A stretch of 12,031 nt of DNA, taken from positions 1,573-13,603 of the forward strand of contig JAEPNS010000055.1 of the NCBI GenBank assembly GCA_017643325.1. The letters run 5' to 3'. Source of the DNA: Alphaproteobacteria bacterium. GTDB lineage: Bacteria > Pseudomonadota > Alphaproteobacteria > UBA6615. The first letter of the stretch is position 1. Each line of letters begins with the position of its first letter. The translations under genes and the position numbers were made by a program. Shown here in pieces: positions 6,552 through 12,031 of this stretch. The notes under the pieces are model-generated. The model ran no database searches, was not told where the DNA came from, and was given only the letters and a program-made list of their open reading frames with translations.

Positions 6552-7760
6552 ATGACCGCCCTGGCCGAAACCGTTCCCGACATACCCGAGATCCGCCTGC
6601 AGGCCGGCCGCCACAAGCGCGCGCGGCAGGGCCACCCGTGGGTCTATTCGAACGAGGTGGAGATGGACGCCGCCGCCAAGTCGCTGCCCCCGGGCGGGCT
6701 GGTGCGGCTGGTCGACGCGTCGGGCAACGCGCTGGGCATCGCCACCTTCAATCCGCACCCGCTGATCTCCGCGCGGATCCTGTCCCGCGACCCGGCGGAC
6801 GAGATCGACGCCGGGTTCCTGACCCGGCGCCTGGCCGCCGCACGTGACATCCGTGAGGCGCTCTACGGGGTGCCCTTCTACCGGCTGGTCCATGCCGAGG
6901 CCGACGGCCTGCCCGGCCTGATCGTCGACCGCTTCGGCGACATTTGCGTGGTGCAGGTCAACACGGCCGGGATGGAGTTGCTGACACCGGCGCTGACCGA
7001 AGCGCTCCACACCGTCCTGTCCCCGAAGACCATCGTCTTCCGCAACGACAGCGCCGTACGCCGCCTCGAGGGCCTGCCGCAGGAAACACGGATCGAGGGG
7101 ACGCCGCTCGACGGCCCCATCGAGGTGCTGGAGAACGGCGCGGTCTTCTACGCCGACCCGCGCGAGGGCCAGAAGACCGGCTGGTTCTACGACCAGCGCG
7201 ACAACCGCGCCTTTTCGGCCGCCCTGTCGAAAGGCAAGCGTGTCGCCGACTTCTACTCCTTCTCGGGCGGGTTCGGTGTCGCGGCGGCGATGGCCGGCGC
7301 ACAGGAGGTGCACGCCTTCGACCGCTCCCAGGCCGCGCTCGACCTCGCGGCCCGCGCGGCGGAGACCAACGGCGTCGGCGACCGGTTCACGACGACCAAG
7401 GGCGACGTTTTCCCGCTGCTCCACCGCGCCACCGACGCGGGCGAGACCTGGGATGTGGTGGTCGCCGACCCACCGGCTTTCGTGAAGTCGAAAAAGGACT
7501 ACCAGGCGGGCATCCGCGGCTATCGCAAGCTGTTCCGCCTCGCCGCGCAGGCGGTTGCACCGGGCGGGATTTTCGTCGCCGCCTCCTGCTCGCACCATGT
7601 GGACATGCCATCCTTCGGCGATGTGGTGCGCCGCGCCCTGGCCGATACCGGACGGACGGGCCGCATCCTGCGTTCGGCGGGCGCCGCGCCGGACCACCCG
7701 GTGCATCCCTTCCTGCCGGAGACGGGCTACCTGAAGGCGCAGGTCCTGCAGCTGGACTAG
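6552..7760 (+). CDS. rlmI: Class I SAM-dependent rRNA methyltransferase, RlmI family (23S rRNA m5C)
   Basis: E. coli RlmI makes 5-methylcytosine at position 1962 of 23S rRNA in the large ribosomal subunit; this protein is 402 residues and collinear with it. The N-terminal PUA domain covers about residues 13-85, including Arg-x-x-Gly-His-Pro-Trp-Val-Tyr at 25-32. A middle region holds Glu-Ala-Asp-Gly-Leu-Pro-Gly-Leu-Ile-Val-Asp at 116-126 and the Gly-Gln-Lys-Thr-Gly-Trp-Phe-Tyr-Asp-Gln-Arg segment at 206-216. The SAM fold follows with motif I around 231-246 (Tyr-Ser-Phe-Ser-Gly-Gly-Phe), Asp-Pro-Pro-Ala-Phe at 306-310 and the candidate catalytic Cys346 in Ala-Ser-Cys-Ser. I chose the ATG at 6552; a GTG at 6525 in frame adds nine residues unlike the family. 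Divergent from the peptidase cluster and followed by the palindromic repeat. The exact target cytosine in this organism is inferred from the family. Confidence 0.9.
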   Translation: MTALAETVPDIPEIRLQAGRHKRARQGHPWVYSNEVEMDAAAKSLPPGGLVRLVDASGNALGIATFNPHPLISARILSRDPADEIDAGFLTRRLAAARDIREALYGVPFYRLVHAEADGLPGLIVDRFGDICVVQVNTAGMELLTPALTEALHTVLSPKTIVFRNDSAVRRLEGLPQETRIEGTPLDGPIEVLENGAVFYADPREGQKTGWFYDQRDNRAFSAALSKGKRVADFYSFSGGFGVAAAMAGAQEVHAFDRSQAALDLAARAAETNGVGDRFTTTKGDVFPLLHRATDAGETWDVVVADPPAFVKSKKDYQAGIRGYRKLFRLAAQAVAPGGIFVAASCSHHVDMPSFGDVVRRALADTGRTGRILRSAGAAPDHPVHPFLPETGYLKAQVLQLD

Positions 7761-7804
7761 AAGCACCGTTCGTCACACGCGAAAGGTGGCGACACTTTCC
7801 CCCT

Positions 7805-7896
7805 CGTCATTCCTGCGAAAGCAGGAATCCATTAACGCCGAGACCGGACCGGGCAACCGCCTGAGTCAATGGACCCCTGCTTTCGCAGGGGTGACG
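7805..7896. repeat. REPIN-like palindromic repeat (two inverted 29-bp arms, each a hairpin)
   Basis: The left arm (7805-7833) and the inverse complement of the right arm (7868-7896) match at 25 of 29 positions and flank a 34-bp spacer. Each arm contains a perfect 7-bp stem with a 4-nt loop, at 7810-7827 and 7874-7891. The four differences between arms are two linked pairs (TT/AA on the left, CC/GG on the right), so both stems stay perfect. Weaker similarity extends outward through CCCTC-like and GAGGG-like flanks, so the mobile unit may reach about 7797-7906. It lies between the ends of two convergent genes, where such elements collect and can also stop transcription. No associated transposase gene is in the window. 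Confidence 0.8.
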
Positions 7897-7939
7897 AAAG
7901 AGGGAAGGGTCGGCATCAGCACCAATCTCCCACCACGCG

Positions 7940-8794
7940 TTACCTCGCGACGTCGTTCAGCGACCAGTCGTAGTCGTAGCCGTCGATCTCGAGGACGAGC
8001 TCGAGCTGCTTCCTGAGCTCCGGTTTCGCGTACTGGCGCAGGTGGCGCAGCACGCCGGTCTCGTTGCCGCCGAAATCCTCCTCGAACCAGTCGTAGATGT
8101 TCGAGACGGTGAGCTGGCCGCCGCGCAGCTCCGCGCCGCGCGGGTCGTTGACATAGGCGACGGCGTTCTCGGTCAGCAGCCGGTCGACATTGCCGGCCGT
8201 ATAGGCCACGGGCAGCAGGTTCGGGCAGCCGATCGACGCGCAGTTCACGCCGTAGTGGATGCGCGGGTCATTCCAGATCGGCCGGAGGATTCGGTGCTCG
8301 ATATCGTCGAGCGACAGCGCCTCCCCCTCGACCGTTACCAGCTTCCGGCCCCAGGGCCCGATCGAGAAAAACCCCGGCGAGATGTCGATGTCGAGAATCG
8401 AGTCCACCGGCATGTGATCGAGCACCACCTGGATGGTCAGCGCATTGTAGAAGTTGATCCAGTAGGCGAGCTGCTCGTCCCGGTTCAGCGCACTGACCGC
8501 CGTCCCGGACAGGCGGGCGATGTAGCCGTCGAGCGCCGCGCGCTCGCCACTGTCGACGCCCCCGTAGTCGAACAGGTTCACGCCGATGCCCGAGGGCCGG
8601 ACATGGGCGGCGAGGAGCCGGTCCCAGGCGGCGTGGTCCACGGTTGCGGTTGAGGCCGGGTCATGCGCCTGCCAGCGCGGCCAGAGGTCGGACTTCGGCG
8701 CCGCCTGCGCCGCGCCGGTGGCGACGGACAGGGCCAGCAGGAGGGCGCCGGCGAGGTGGGCGAGCACGGTGGCGGGAGGGCGGAACCGGAACAT
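7940..8794 (-). CDS. Exported DUF547 domain-containing protein
   Basis: Protein of unknown function, 284 residues. Residues 1-32 form a signal peptide (Met-Phe-Arg-Phe-Arg, hydrophobic core, Ala-Gln-Ala-Ala-Pro end), so it should be periplasmic. DUF547 marks are Ala-Tyr-Trp-Ile-Asn-Phe-Tyr-Asn-Ala at 110-118, Leu-Asp-Asp-Ile-Glu-His at 162-167, Asp-Pro-Arg-Ile-His-Tyr-Gly-Val-Asn-Cys-Ala-Ser at 176-187 with Gly-Cys-Pro at 189-191, and Tyr-Asp-Trp-Phe-Glu-Glu-Asp-Phe at 234-241. The conserved His180/Cys185/Cys190 set suggests a thiol-based activity, but that is inference. I chose the ATG at 8794. The in-frame GTG at 8839 falls inside the terminator stem of the preceding gene and would bury the signal peptide 15 residues in. 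No Shine-Dalgarno sequence precedes 8794, while a TACATC box ends 7 nt before it, so translation may be leaderless. Confidence 0.85.
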   Translation of the reverse strand: MFRFRPPATVLAHLAGALLLALSVATGAAQAAPKSDLWPRWQAHDPASTATVDHAAWDRLLAAHVRPSGIGVNLFDYGGVDSGERAALDGYIARLSGTAVSALNRDEQLAYWINFYNALTIQVVLDHMPVDSILDIDISPGFFSIGPWGRKLVTVEGEALSLDDIEHRILRPIWNDPRIHYGVNCASIGCPNLLPVAYTAGNVDRLLTENAVAYVNDPRGAELRGGQLTVSNIYDWFEEDFGGNETGVLRHLRQYAKPELRKQLELVLEIDGYDYDWSLNDVAR

Positions 8795-8825
8795 GGAGGA
8801 AGATGTAGGACGCTCGCGGCGCGAC

Positions 8826-8863
8826 AAAAGCCCGCTCACGCCGAGTTGAGGCGTCCGGCGGGC
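8826..8863 (-). terminator. Intrinsic terminator after the histidine kinase gene
   Basis: On the minus strand a GCCCGC/GCGGGC outer stem (8863-8858 with 8835-8830) and an ACGCC/GGCGT inner stem (8854-8850 with 8842-8838) enclose a 7-nt loop with a small internal bulge. TTTT follows at 8829-8826. It begins 8 bp after the kinase stop codon. It should separate the kinase transcript from the DUF547 gene, whose start is only about 30 bp beyond. Confidence 0.7.
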
Positions 8864-8871
8864 GCGGCCCT

Positions 8872-10290
8872 CTAGTCCACTTCCGCAAACGTCAGGCGGA
8901 ACACCGTCCCGTCGTCGCCGGAGCGCACCAGCGCGAGGTCACCGCCATGGGCCTGCATGACGTCGCGGGCGATCACGAGGCCGAGGCCGGTGCCACCCTT
9001 GCGCGCGGACCCCTTGAAGGGCTTGAAGAGCCCCTCGCGTGCCGCCGTCGCGAGGCCCGGGCCGTCGTCCATGACATCGATGTGCATGCCCGGGTCGAGG
9101 GTCTCGACCGCCTCGACCGTCACCCGGCGCGCGCCCGCCTCGAAGGCGTTGCGGCCCAGGTTGGAGAAGACCCGGTAGACCTGGTCGCGGTCGGCCTCGA
9201 CGATGACATCGTCGGCAATCCGGTTCTCGACCTTGGGCCCGCTGCACGGCGCGGTGTCCGCGTCGGCCTCGAGCACCGCCAGCTCCGCCGCCACCTCGTC
9301 GACGAGGCCGGAGAGACGGAAGCGGCTGCGGCTCAGCTCCGGCCCCTCGTCGCGGGCGTAGGTCAACGTCTGGGTGCAGAGCGCGATGGCGCGGTCGATC
9401 GCCTGGATCAGCGGCGCGGCGACACGCTTCACCTCGGGATTGTCGACACCGGACAGGCGGTCCGACAGCAGGACGGCGGTCGAGAGAATGCCGCGCAGGT
9501 CGTGGTTGATCTTGCTGACCGCGGAGCCAAGCGCGGCAAGGTGCTCCTGCTGGCGCAACGCGCTGCGCAGGTCGCGCTGCATCTCGGCAAGGACCGACTG
9601 GGCGACGCCGATCTCGTCGCTGCGCGAGGTCTCGTCGACACCGCGCGAGAGATCCTTCGGGTCCCGGGAGAAGCGCGTGATGTCCTCCGTCATGCGGCGC
9701 ATCGGCCGGACCATCAGCCACTGCAGCGCAAAGTAGAGCAGCGTGCCCGTGATCAGCGAGATGGCGATCGAGAGCAGCAGTATGTTGCGCGAATGGGCGA
9801 TCATGTCCGTGCGCAGCCGCGCCTCGTTGAACATGACCTCCACATCCAGGTCGGCGTCGGGCTCCGCCGGGCTGATCAGCCGCATGGTCGGGTCGCCTGA
9901 GCGCAGCATGGTCGCGAAGGTTTCGCCGATGTCGCCGAGCAGCGACCAGTCCCGCAGATTCACCGTGACGTCCACGGGTGGCGGCGGTGCCGTATAGAGC
10001 AGCAGGCGGCGGTCAGGGCGCTTGAGCACCACGGCATAGGCGCCGACGCGCGAAAGAAGCTGTGCCTTCAGGTCCTCGCTGACGAGTTCCTCGGGCGCAG
10101 CCTCCAGCGCGAGGATCGCCAGATGGGCGGAGTCCGCCTGGTCCTTGAGCCAGTTGTGCCGGAAGTTGGCGATCGAGGGCGCATAGATCAGGATTTCCGC
10201 CAGCATGACGAAGGCAATCGTCAGCACCAGCAGGCGGGCCGAAAGCGAGCGCGCGAACGGCGGCAGCGAGAATTTGCGCGACCGGATCAT
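8872..10290 (-). CDS. Membrane-bound sensor histidine kinase
   Basis: Two-component sensor, 472 residues. Membrane helix 1 at about 17-38, a periplasmic sensor region of about 125 residues with an unusual Pro run (102-105), and membrane helix 2 at about 168-190. A HAMP linker follows (about 191-245, with Arg-Pro-Met-Arg-Arg-Met at 195-200 and the Arg-Ser-Asp-Glu-Ile-Gly turn at 223-228). The dimerisation/phosphoacceptor helix carries His263 in Ile-Asn-His-Asp-Leu-Arg-Gly. The ATPase domain has an N box at 375-386 (Asn381), a G1 box Asp-Asp-Gly-Pro-Gly-Leu at 408-413 and a G2 box Gly-Gly-Thr-Gly-Leu-Gly-Leu at 432-438. All residues needed for autophosphorylation are present. No response regulator is encoded on either side, so the partner is elsewhere. 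It starts 51 bp after the flavoprotein gene and may be co-transcribed with it. The ATG at 10290 has only a weak CCGGA before it. The sensed signal is unknown. Confidence 0.9.
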   Translation of the reverse strand: MIRSRKFSLPPFARSLSARLLVLTIAFVMLAEILIYAPSIANFRHNWLKDQADSAHLAILALEAAPEELVSEDLKAQLLSRVGAYAVVLKRPDRRLLLYTAPPPPVDVTVNLRDWSLLGDIGETFATMLRSGDPTMRLISPAEPDADLDVEVMFNEARLRTDMIAHSRNILLLSIAISLITGTLLYFALQWLMVRPMRRMTEDITRFSRDPKDLSRGVDETSRSDEIGVAQSVLAEMQRDLRSALRQQEHLAALGSAVSKINHDLRGILSTAVLLSDRLSGVDNPEVKRVAAPLIQAIDRAIALCTQTLTYARDEGPELSRSRFRLSGLVDEVAAELAVLEADADTAPCSGPKVENRIADDVIVEADRDQVYRVFSNLGRNAFEAGARRVTVEAVETLDPGMHIDVMDDGPGLATAAREGLFKPFKGSARKGGTGLGLVIARDVMQAHGGDLALVRSGDDGTVFRLTFAEVD

Positions 10291-10320
10291 TCCGGGCGCA
10301 TTACTACCAGAATCCGGGTG

Positions 10321-10336
10321 CTTCGGTCAGCCGAAG
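10321..10336. other. Small inverted repeat between the flavoprotein and kinase genes
   Basis: CTTCGG and CCGAAG form a perfect 6-bp stem with a 4-nt loop, 5 bp past the flavoprotein stop codon. No T-tract follows in either direction, so it is a possible RNA-stability hairpin or Rho-type terminator part rather than a convincing intrinsic terminator. Confidence 0.3.
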
Positions 10337-10341
10337 GCCGA

Positions 10342-11772
10342 TCAGCCGAGTTTGGCAAGCAGGCGAACAATCTTTCGCGTGCGCTCCGAGAACAGCGACG
10401 GCGTGTAGTAGGCGCCCGCAGCGCGCTTGTTCAACTCGCCGAGCGTCGGGTAGGGCACGATCATCTGCGCCATCGCGCCGATCTTCATCTTCTGCGAAAC
10501 GGCGAGGATCCACGGCTGGATGATCTCGCCCGCATGGGGGCCGACAACACCGGCGCCGAGAATACGCCCGCGCTTCCCGACGACCGCCTTGACCATGCCC
10601 TCCGTCCGGCGTTCGGTGCGCGCCCGGTCGTTCTCGGCGAACTCGGCCGTGACGACCTGGACGTCGTCACCATGCTGCTCGCGGGCCGCGGCCTCGGTCA
10701 GGCCGACATTCGCGAGTTCGGGGTCGGTGTAGGTGACCCAGGGCACCGCGTTGTAGTCGACCTTCGCGGGCAGGCGGAACAGCACGTTCCGGATGACGAT
10801 CCCGGCGTGATACCCGGCGATGTGGGTGAACTGGTACTTGCCCGCCACGTCGCCCACGGCGAACACCTTCCTGTTGGTGGTGCGCAGCCGGTCGTCGACC
10901 TCGATGCCTTTCCGGTCGTAGGCGATCCCGGCGGCGTCGAGATCGAGGCTCGAGAGGTTGGGCGAACGTCCCACGGCAACCAGCAGATGGCTGCCGTTCA
11001 CCTCGAAGGTGCCGCCGTCGCGCTCGCACATCACCGTGACGCCGCCTTCGGCGCGGCGGACGCCGGTGACCTGCGCGCCCTCTTCGATCGCAACTCCGTC
11101 CGCGGCGAGGCGCGCACGCACGATCGCGACCAGGTCGCGGTCGTCCGGGCCCATGATCTTCATCGCCTCGAGGACCGTGACCTTCGCCCCGAGCCTGCGG
11201 TGCGCCTGCGCCATCTCCAGCCCGATGGGCCCGCCGCCGATGATCACAAGGTGCTCGGGGCATTCGCGCAGGTTGAACACGCTCTCGTTGGTCAGGAAAT
11301 CGACCTCGTCCAGGCCCGGGATCGGCGGCACGGCGGGCGATGAGCCCGTAGCCACCACGAACCGGCGCGCGCGCACGCGCGTGCCGTTGTCACCGACCAC
11401 CTCGCGCGGGCCCGTGAACCGGGCGCCTTCCTGGTAGACCTCGACGCCGAGCCCCTCGAAGCGCTCGACGCTGTCATGGGGCGCGATCCCGGCGATCACG
11501 TCATGGACATGGTCGTTGACGCCCGCGAAGTCGACCTCGACGCCGGCAGCGTTCACGCCGAATTCGGATGTTGCGCCGTGGTGGGCGGCGGCATGTCCGG
11601 CCGCGAGCAGAGCCTTCGACGGGACACAGCCGTAGTTGAGGCAATCGCCGCCCATCTTGCCGCGCTCGAACAGGGCCACGCTGGCACCCATCTGCACCGC
11701 GCCGGCGGCCACCGAGAGGCCGCCCGACCCTGCGCCGATCACGCAGATGTCGACGTTTCGTACTTCGCTCAT
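10342..11772 (-). CDS. FAD-dependent pyridine nucleotide-disulfide oxidoreductase, MerA/Lpd-like
   Basis: Class I flavoprotein disulfide reductase, 476 residues. An N-terminal FAD-binding Gly-x-Gly-x-x-Gly lies at 13-18, the redox-active pair Cys44/Cys49 in Gly-Gly-Asp-Cys-x-x-x-Gly-Cys-Val-Pro-Ser-Lys at 41-53, Ala-Thr-Gly-Ser at 141-144, the NAD(P)H-binding Gly-Gly-Gly-Pro-Ile-Gly at 179-184, and a second FAD contact Val-Gly-Asp at 306-308. The C-terminal dimer domain reads Tyr-Pro-Thr-Leu-Gly-Glu at 441-446. Dihydrolipoamide dehydrogenase and glutathione reductase have a catalytic His in place of that Tyr, so neither of those activities is likely. MerA also has Tyr there, but the paired C-terminal cysteines of MerA are absent, arguing against true mercuric reductase. 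The next gene upstream (50 bp) is a TVP38/TMEM64 membrane protein, a pairing known also as a single bifunctional protein. Substrate unknown. Confidence 0.88.
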   Translation of the reverse strand: MSEVRNVDICVIGAGSGGLSVAAGAVQMGASVALFERGKMGGDCLNYGCVPSKALLAAGHAAAHHGATSEFGVNAAGVEVDFAGVNDHVHDVIAGIAPHDSVERFEGLGVEVYQEGARFTGPREVVGDNGTRVRARRFVVATGSSPAVPPIPGLDEVDFLTNESVFNLRECPEHLVIIGGGPIGLEMAQAHRRLGAKVTVLEAMKIMGPDDRDLVAIVRARLAADGVAIEEGAQVTGVRRAEGGVTVMCERDGGTFEVNGSHLLVAVGRSPNLSSLDLDAAGIAYDRKGIEVDDRLRTTNRKVFAVGDVAGKYQFTHIAGYHAGIVIRNVLFRLPAKVDYNAVPWVTYTDPELANVGLTEAAAREQHGDDVQVVTAEFAENDRARTERRTEGMVKAVVGKRGRILGAGVVGPHAGEIIQPWILAVSQKMKIGAMAQMIVPYPTLGELNKRAAGAYYTPSLFSERTRKIVRLLAKLG

Positions 11773-11822
11773 GACGGTCAGTCCGTTGTTGGGAATTTCG
11801 GAACGGATGGCGGAAGCCGGGG

Positions 11823-12031
11823 TCAGGCCGCCTCGGAGGTCGCCGCCCGCTTCTTTTTCGCCTGGTACTTCTTGTAGCCGATGGGCAGCAGCGAAATCAC
11901 GGCGAGCGCGACCAGCGGCCCGAGGACCTCGGGCTTGAAGATGATGCCGAGATCCGGGTCCTGCCCGGCATCGAGCACCGCGCCGAGGCCGTTGCCGACC
12001 GAGGCGAACACGAAGGTGCCCGGGATGATTC
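11823..12031 (-). CDS. TVP38/TMEM64 (SNARE-associated/DedA-like) membrane protein, C-terminal part
   Basis: The frame is open to the right edge of the window and ends with TGA at 11825-11823, giving the last 68 complete codons. Read from the edge, it has Ile-Ile-Pro-Gly-Thr-Phe-Val-Phe-Ala-Ser-Val-Gly-x-Gly-Leu-Gly, the conserved C-terminal region of TVP38/TMEM64 proteins, then a final hydrophobic helix (Leu-Val-Ala-Leu-Ala-Val-Ile-Ser-Leu-Leu-Pro-Ile) and a basic cytoplasmic tail rich in Lys. A GTG at 12011 is internal to the conserved segment and is not the real start. Family members are polytopic inner-membrane proteins, and some relatives of this DedA superfamily move lipids. It lies 50 bp upstream of the flavoprotein gene in the same direction, probably the same operon. 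The N-terminal part cannot be assessed here. Confidence 0.82.
   Translation of the reverse strand, partial: IIPGTFVFASVGNGLGAVLDAGQDPDLGIIFKPEVLGPLVALAVISLLPIGYKKYQAKKKRAATSEAA

Noticed and set aside
5302..6555. Long plus-strand open frame opposite the M20 peptidase gene
   Set aside because: No domain or signal is recognisable; the opposite strand has all catalytic residues of M20 enzymes in order.
6471..7766. Long minus-strand open frame opposite rlmI
   Set aside because: Composition is that of a shadow frame, and the plus strand matches RlmI end to end.
8795..8839. GTG at 8839 as start of the DUF547 gene
   Set aside because: It lies inside the stem of the kinase terminator and would put 15 polar residues before the signal peptide.
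10123..11343. Long plus-strand open frame opposite the flavoprotein and kinase genes
   Set aside because: It crosses two genes and their intergenic gap, has no recognisable domain, and is explained by third-position GC bias.
10342..11772. True mercuric reductase or lipoamide dehydrogenase
   Set aside because: The C-terminal cysteine pair of MerA and the catalytic His of lipoamide dehydrogenase are both missing, and no mer or 2-oxoacid dehydrogenase genes are nearby.

Overview
The window is GC-rich DNA with the codon bias of a high-GC alphaproteobacterium. A Rhodospirillales- or Rhizobiales-like lineage is my guess, based on protein families such as DUF4864 and a MerA-like oxidoreductase beside a TVP38/TMEM64 protein. 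It is densely coding, with no gap over 200 bp. I see no tRNA, rRNA, CRISPR array, insertion sequence or prophage gene.

Layout. The left edge (1-219, +) holds the C-terminus of a DUF4864 protein. A short intergenic region with a plausible sigma-70 promoter leads into gpt (322-798, +), a xanthine/guanine phosphoribosyltransferase. Its stop faces the end of a five-gene minus-strand cluster (6498 down to 804). In transcription order that cluster is an M20 metallopeptidase, a P1/S58 autoprocessing aminopeptidase, a family 5 solute-binding protein, and DppB- and DppC-type permeases. The first two genes overlap by 4 bp and the two permeases by 1 bp. The layout suggests uptake of a peptide-like or amide compound followed by cytoplasmic hydrolysis. 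No ATPase gene is in the cluster, so the importer must borrow ATPases from elsewhere in the genome.

Divergent from the cluster is an RlmI-type 23S rRNA cytosine methyltransferase (6552-7760, +). The 179-bp gap after it contains a 92-bp REPIN-like element: two inverted 29-bp arms, each a perfect small hairpin, with the arm differences fully compensated inside each hairpin.

The right part (7940-12031) is all minus strand. In transcription order it holds a TVP38/TMEM64 membrane protein (cut by the window edge), a MerA/dihydrolipoamide-dehydrogenase-like flavoprotein, a membrane histidine kinase without a visible response regulator, a good intrinsic terminator, and an exported DUF547 protein. 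The TVP38/oxidoreductase pair looks like the two-gene form of a known bifunctional protein. Its substrate is unknown.

Most genes are recognisable families. The less ordinary points are the peptidase-transporter cluster, the flavoprotein/TVP38/DUF547 neighbourhood, the palindromic repeat and two candidate leaderless starts. I did not find a clearly new system.
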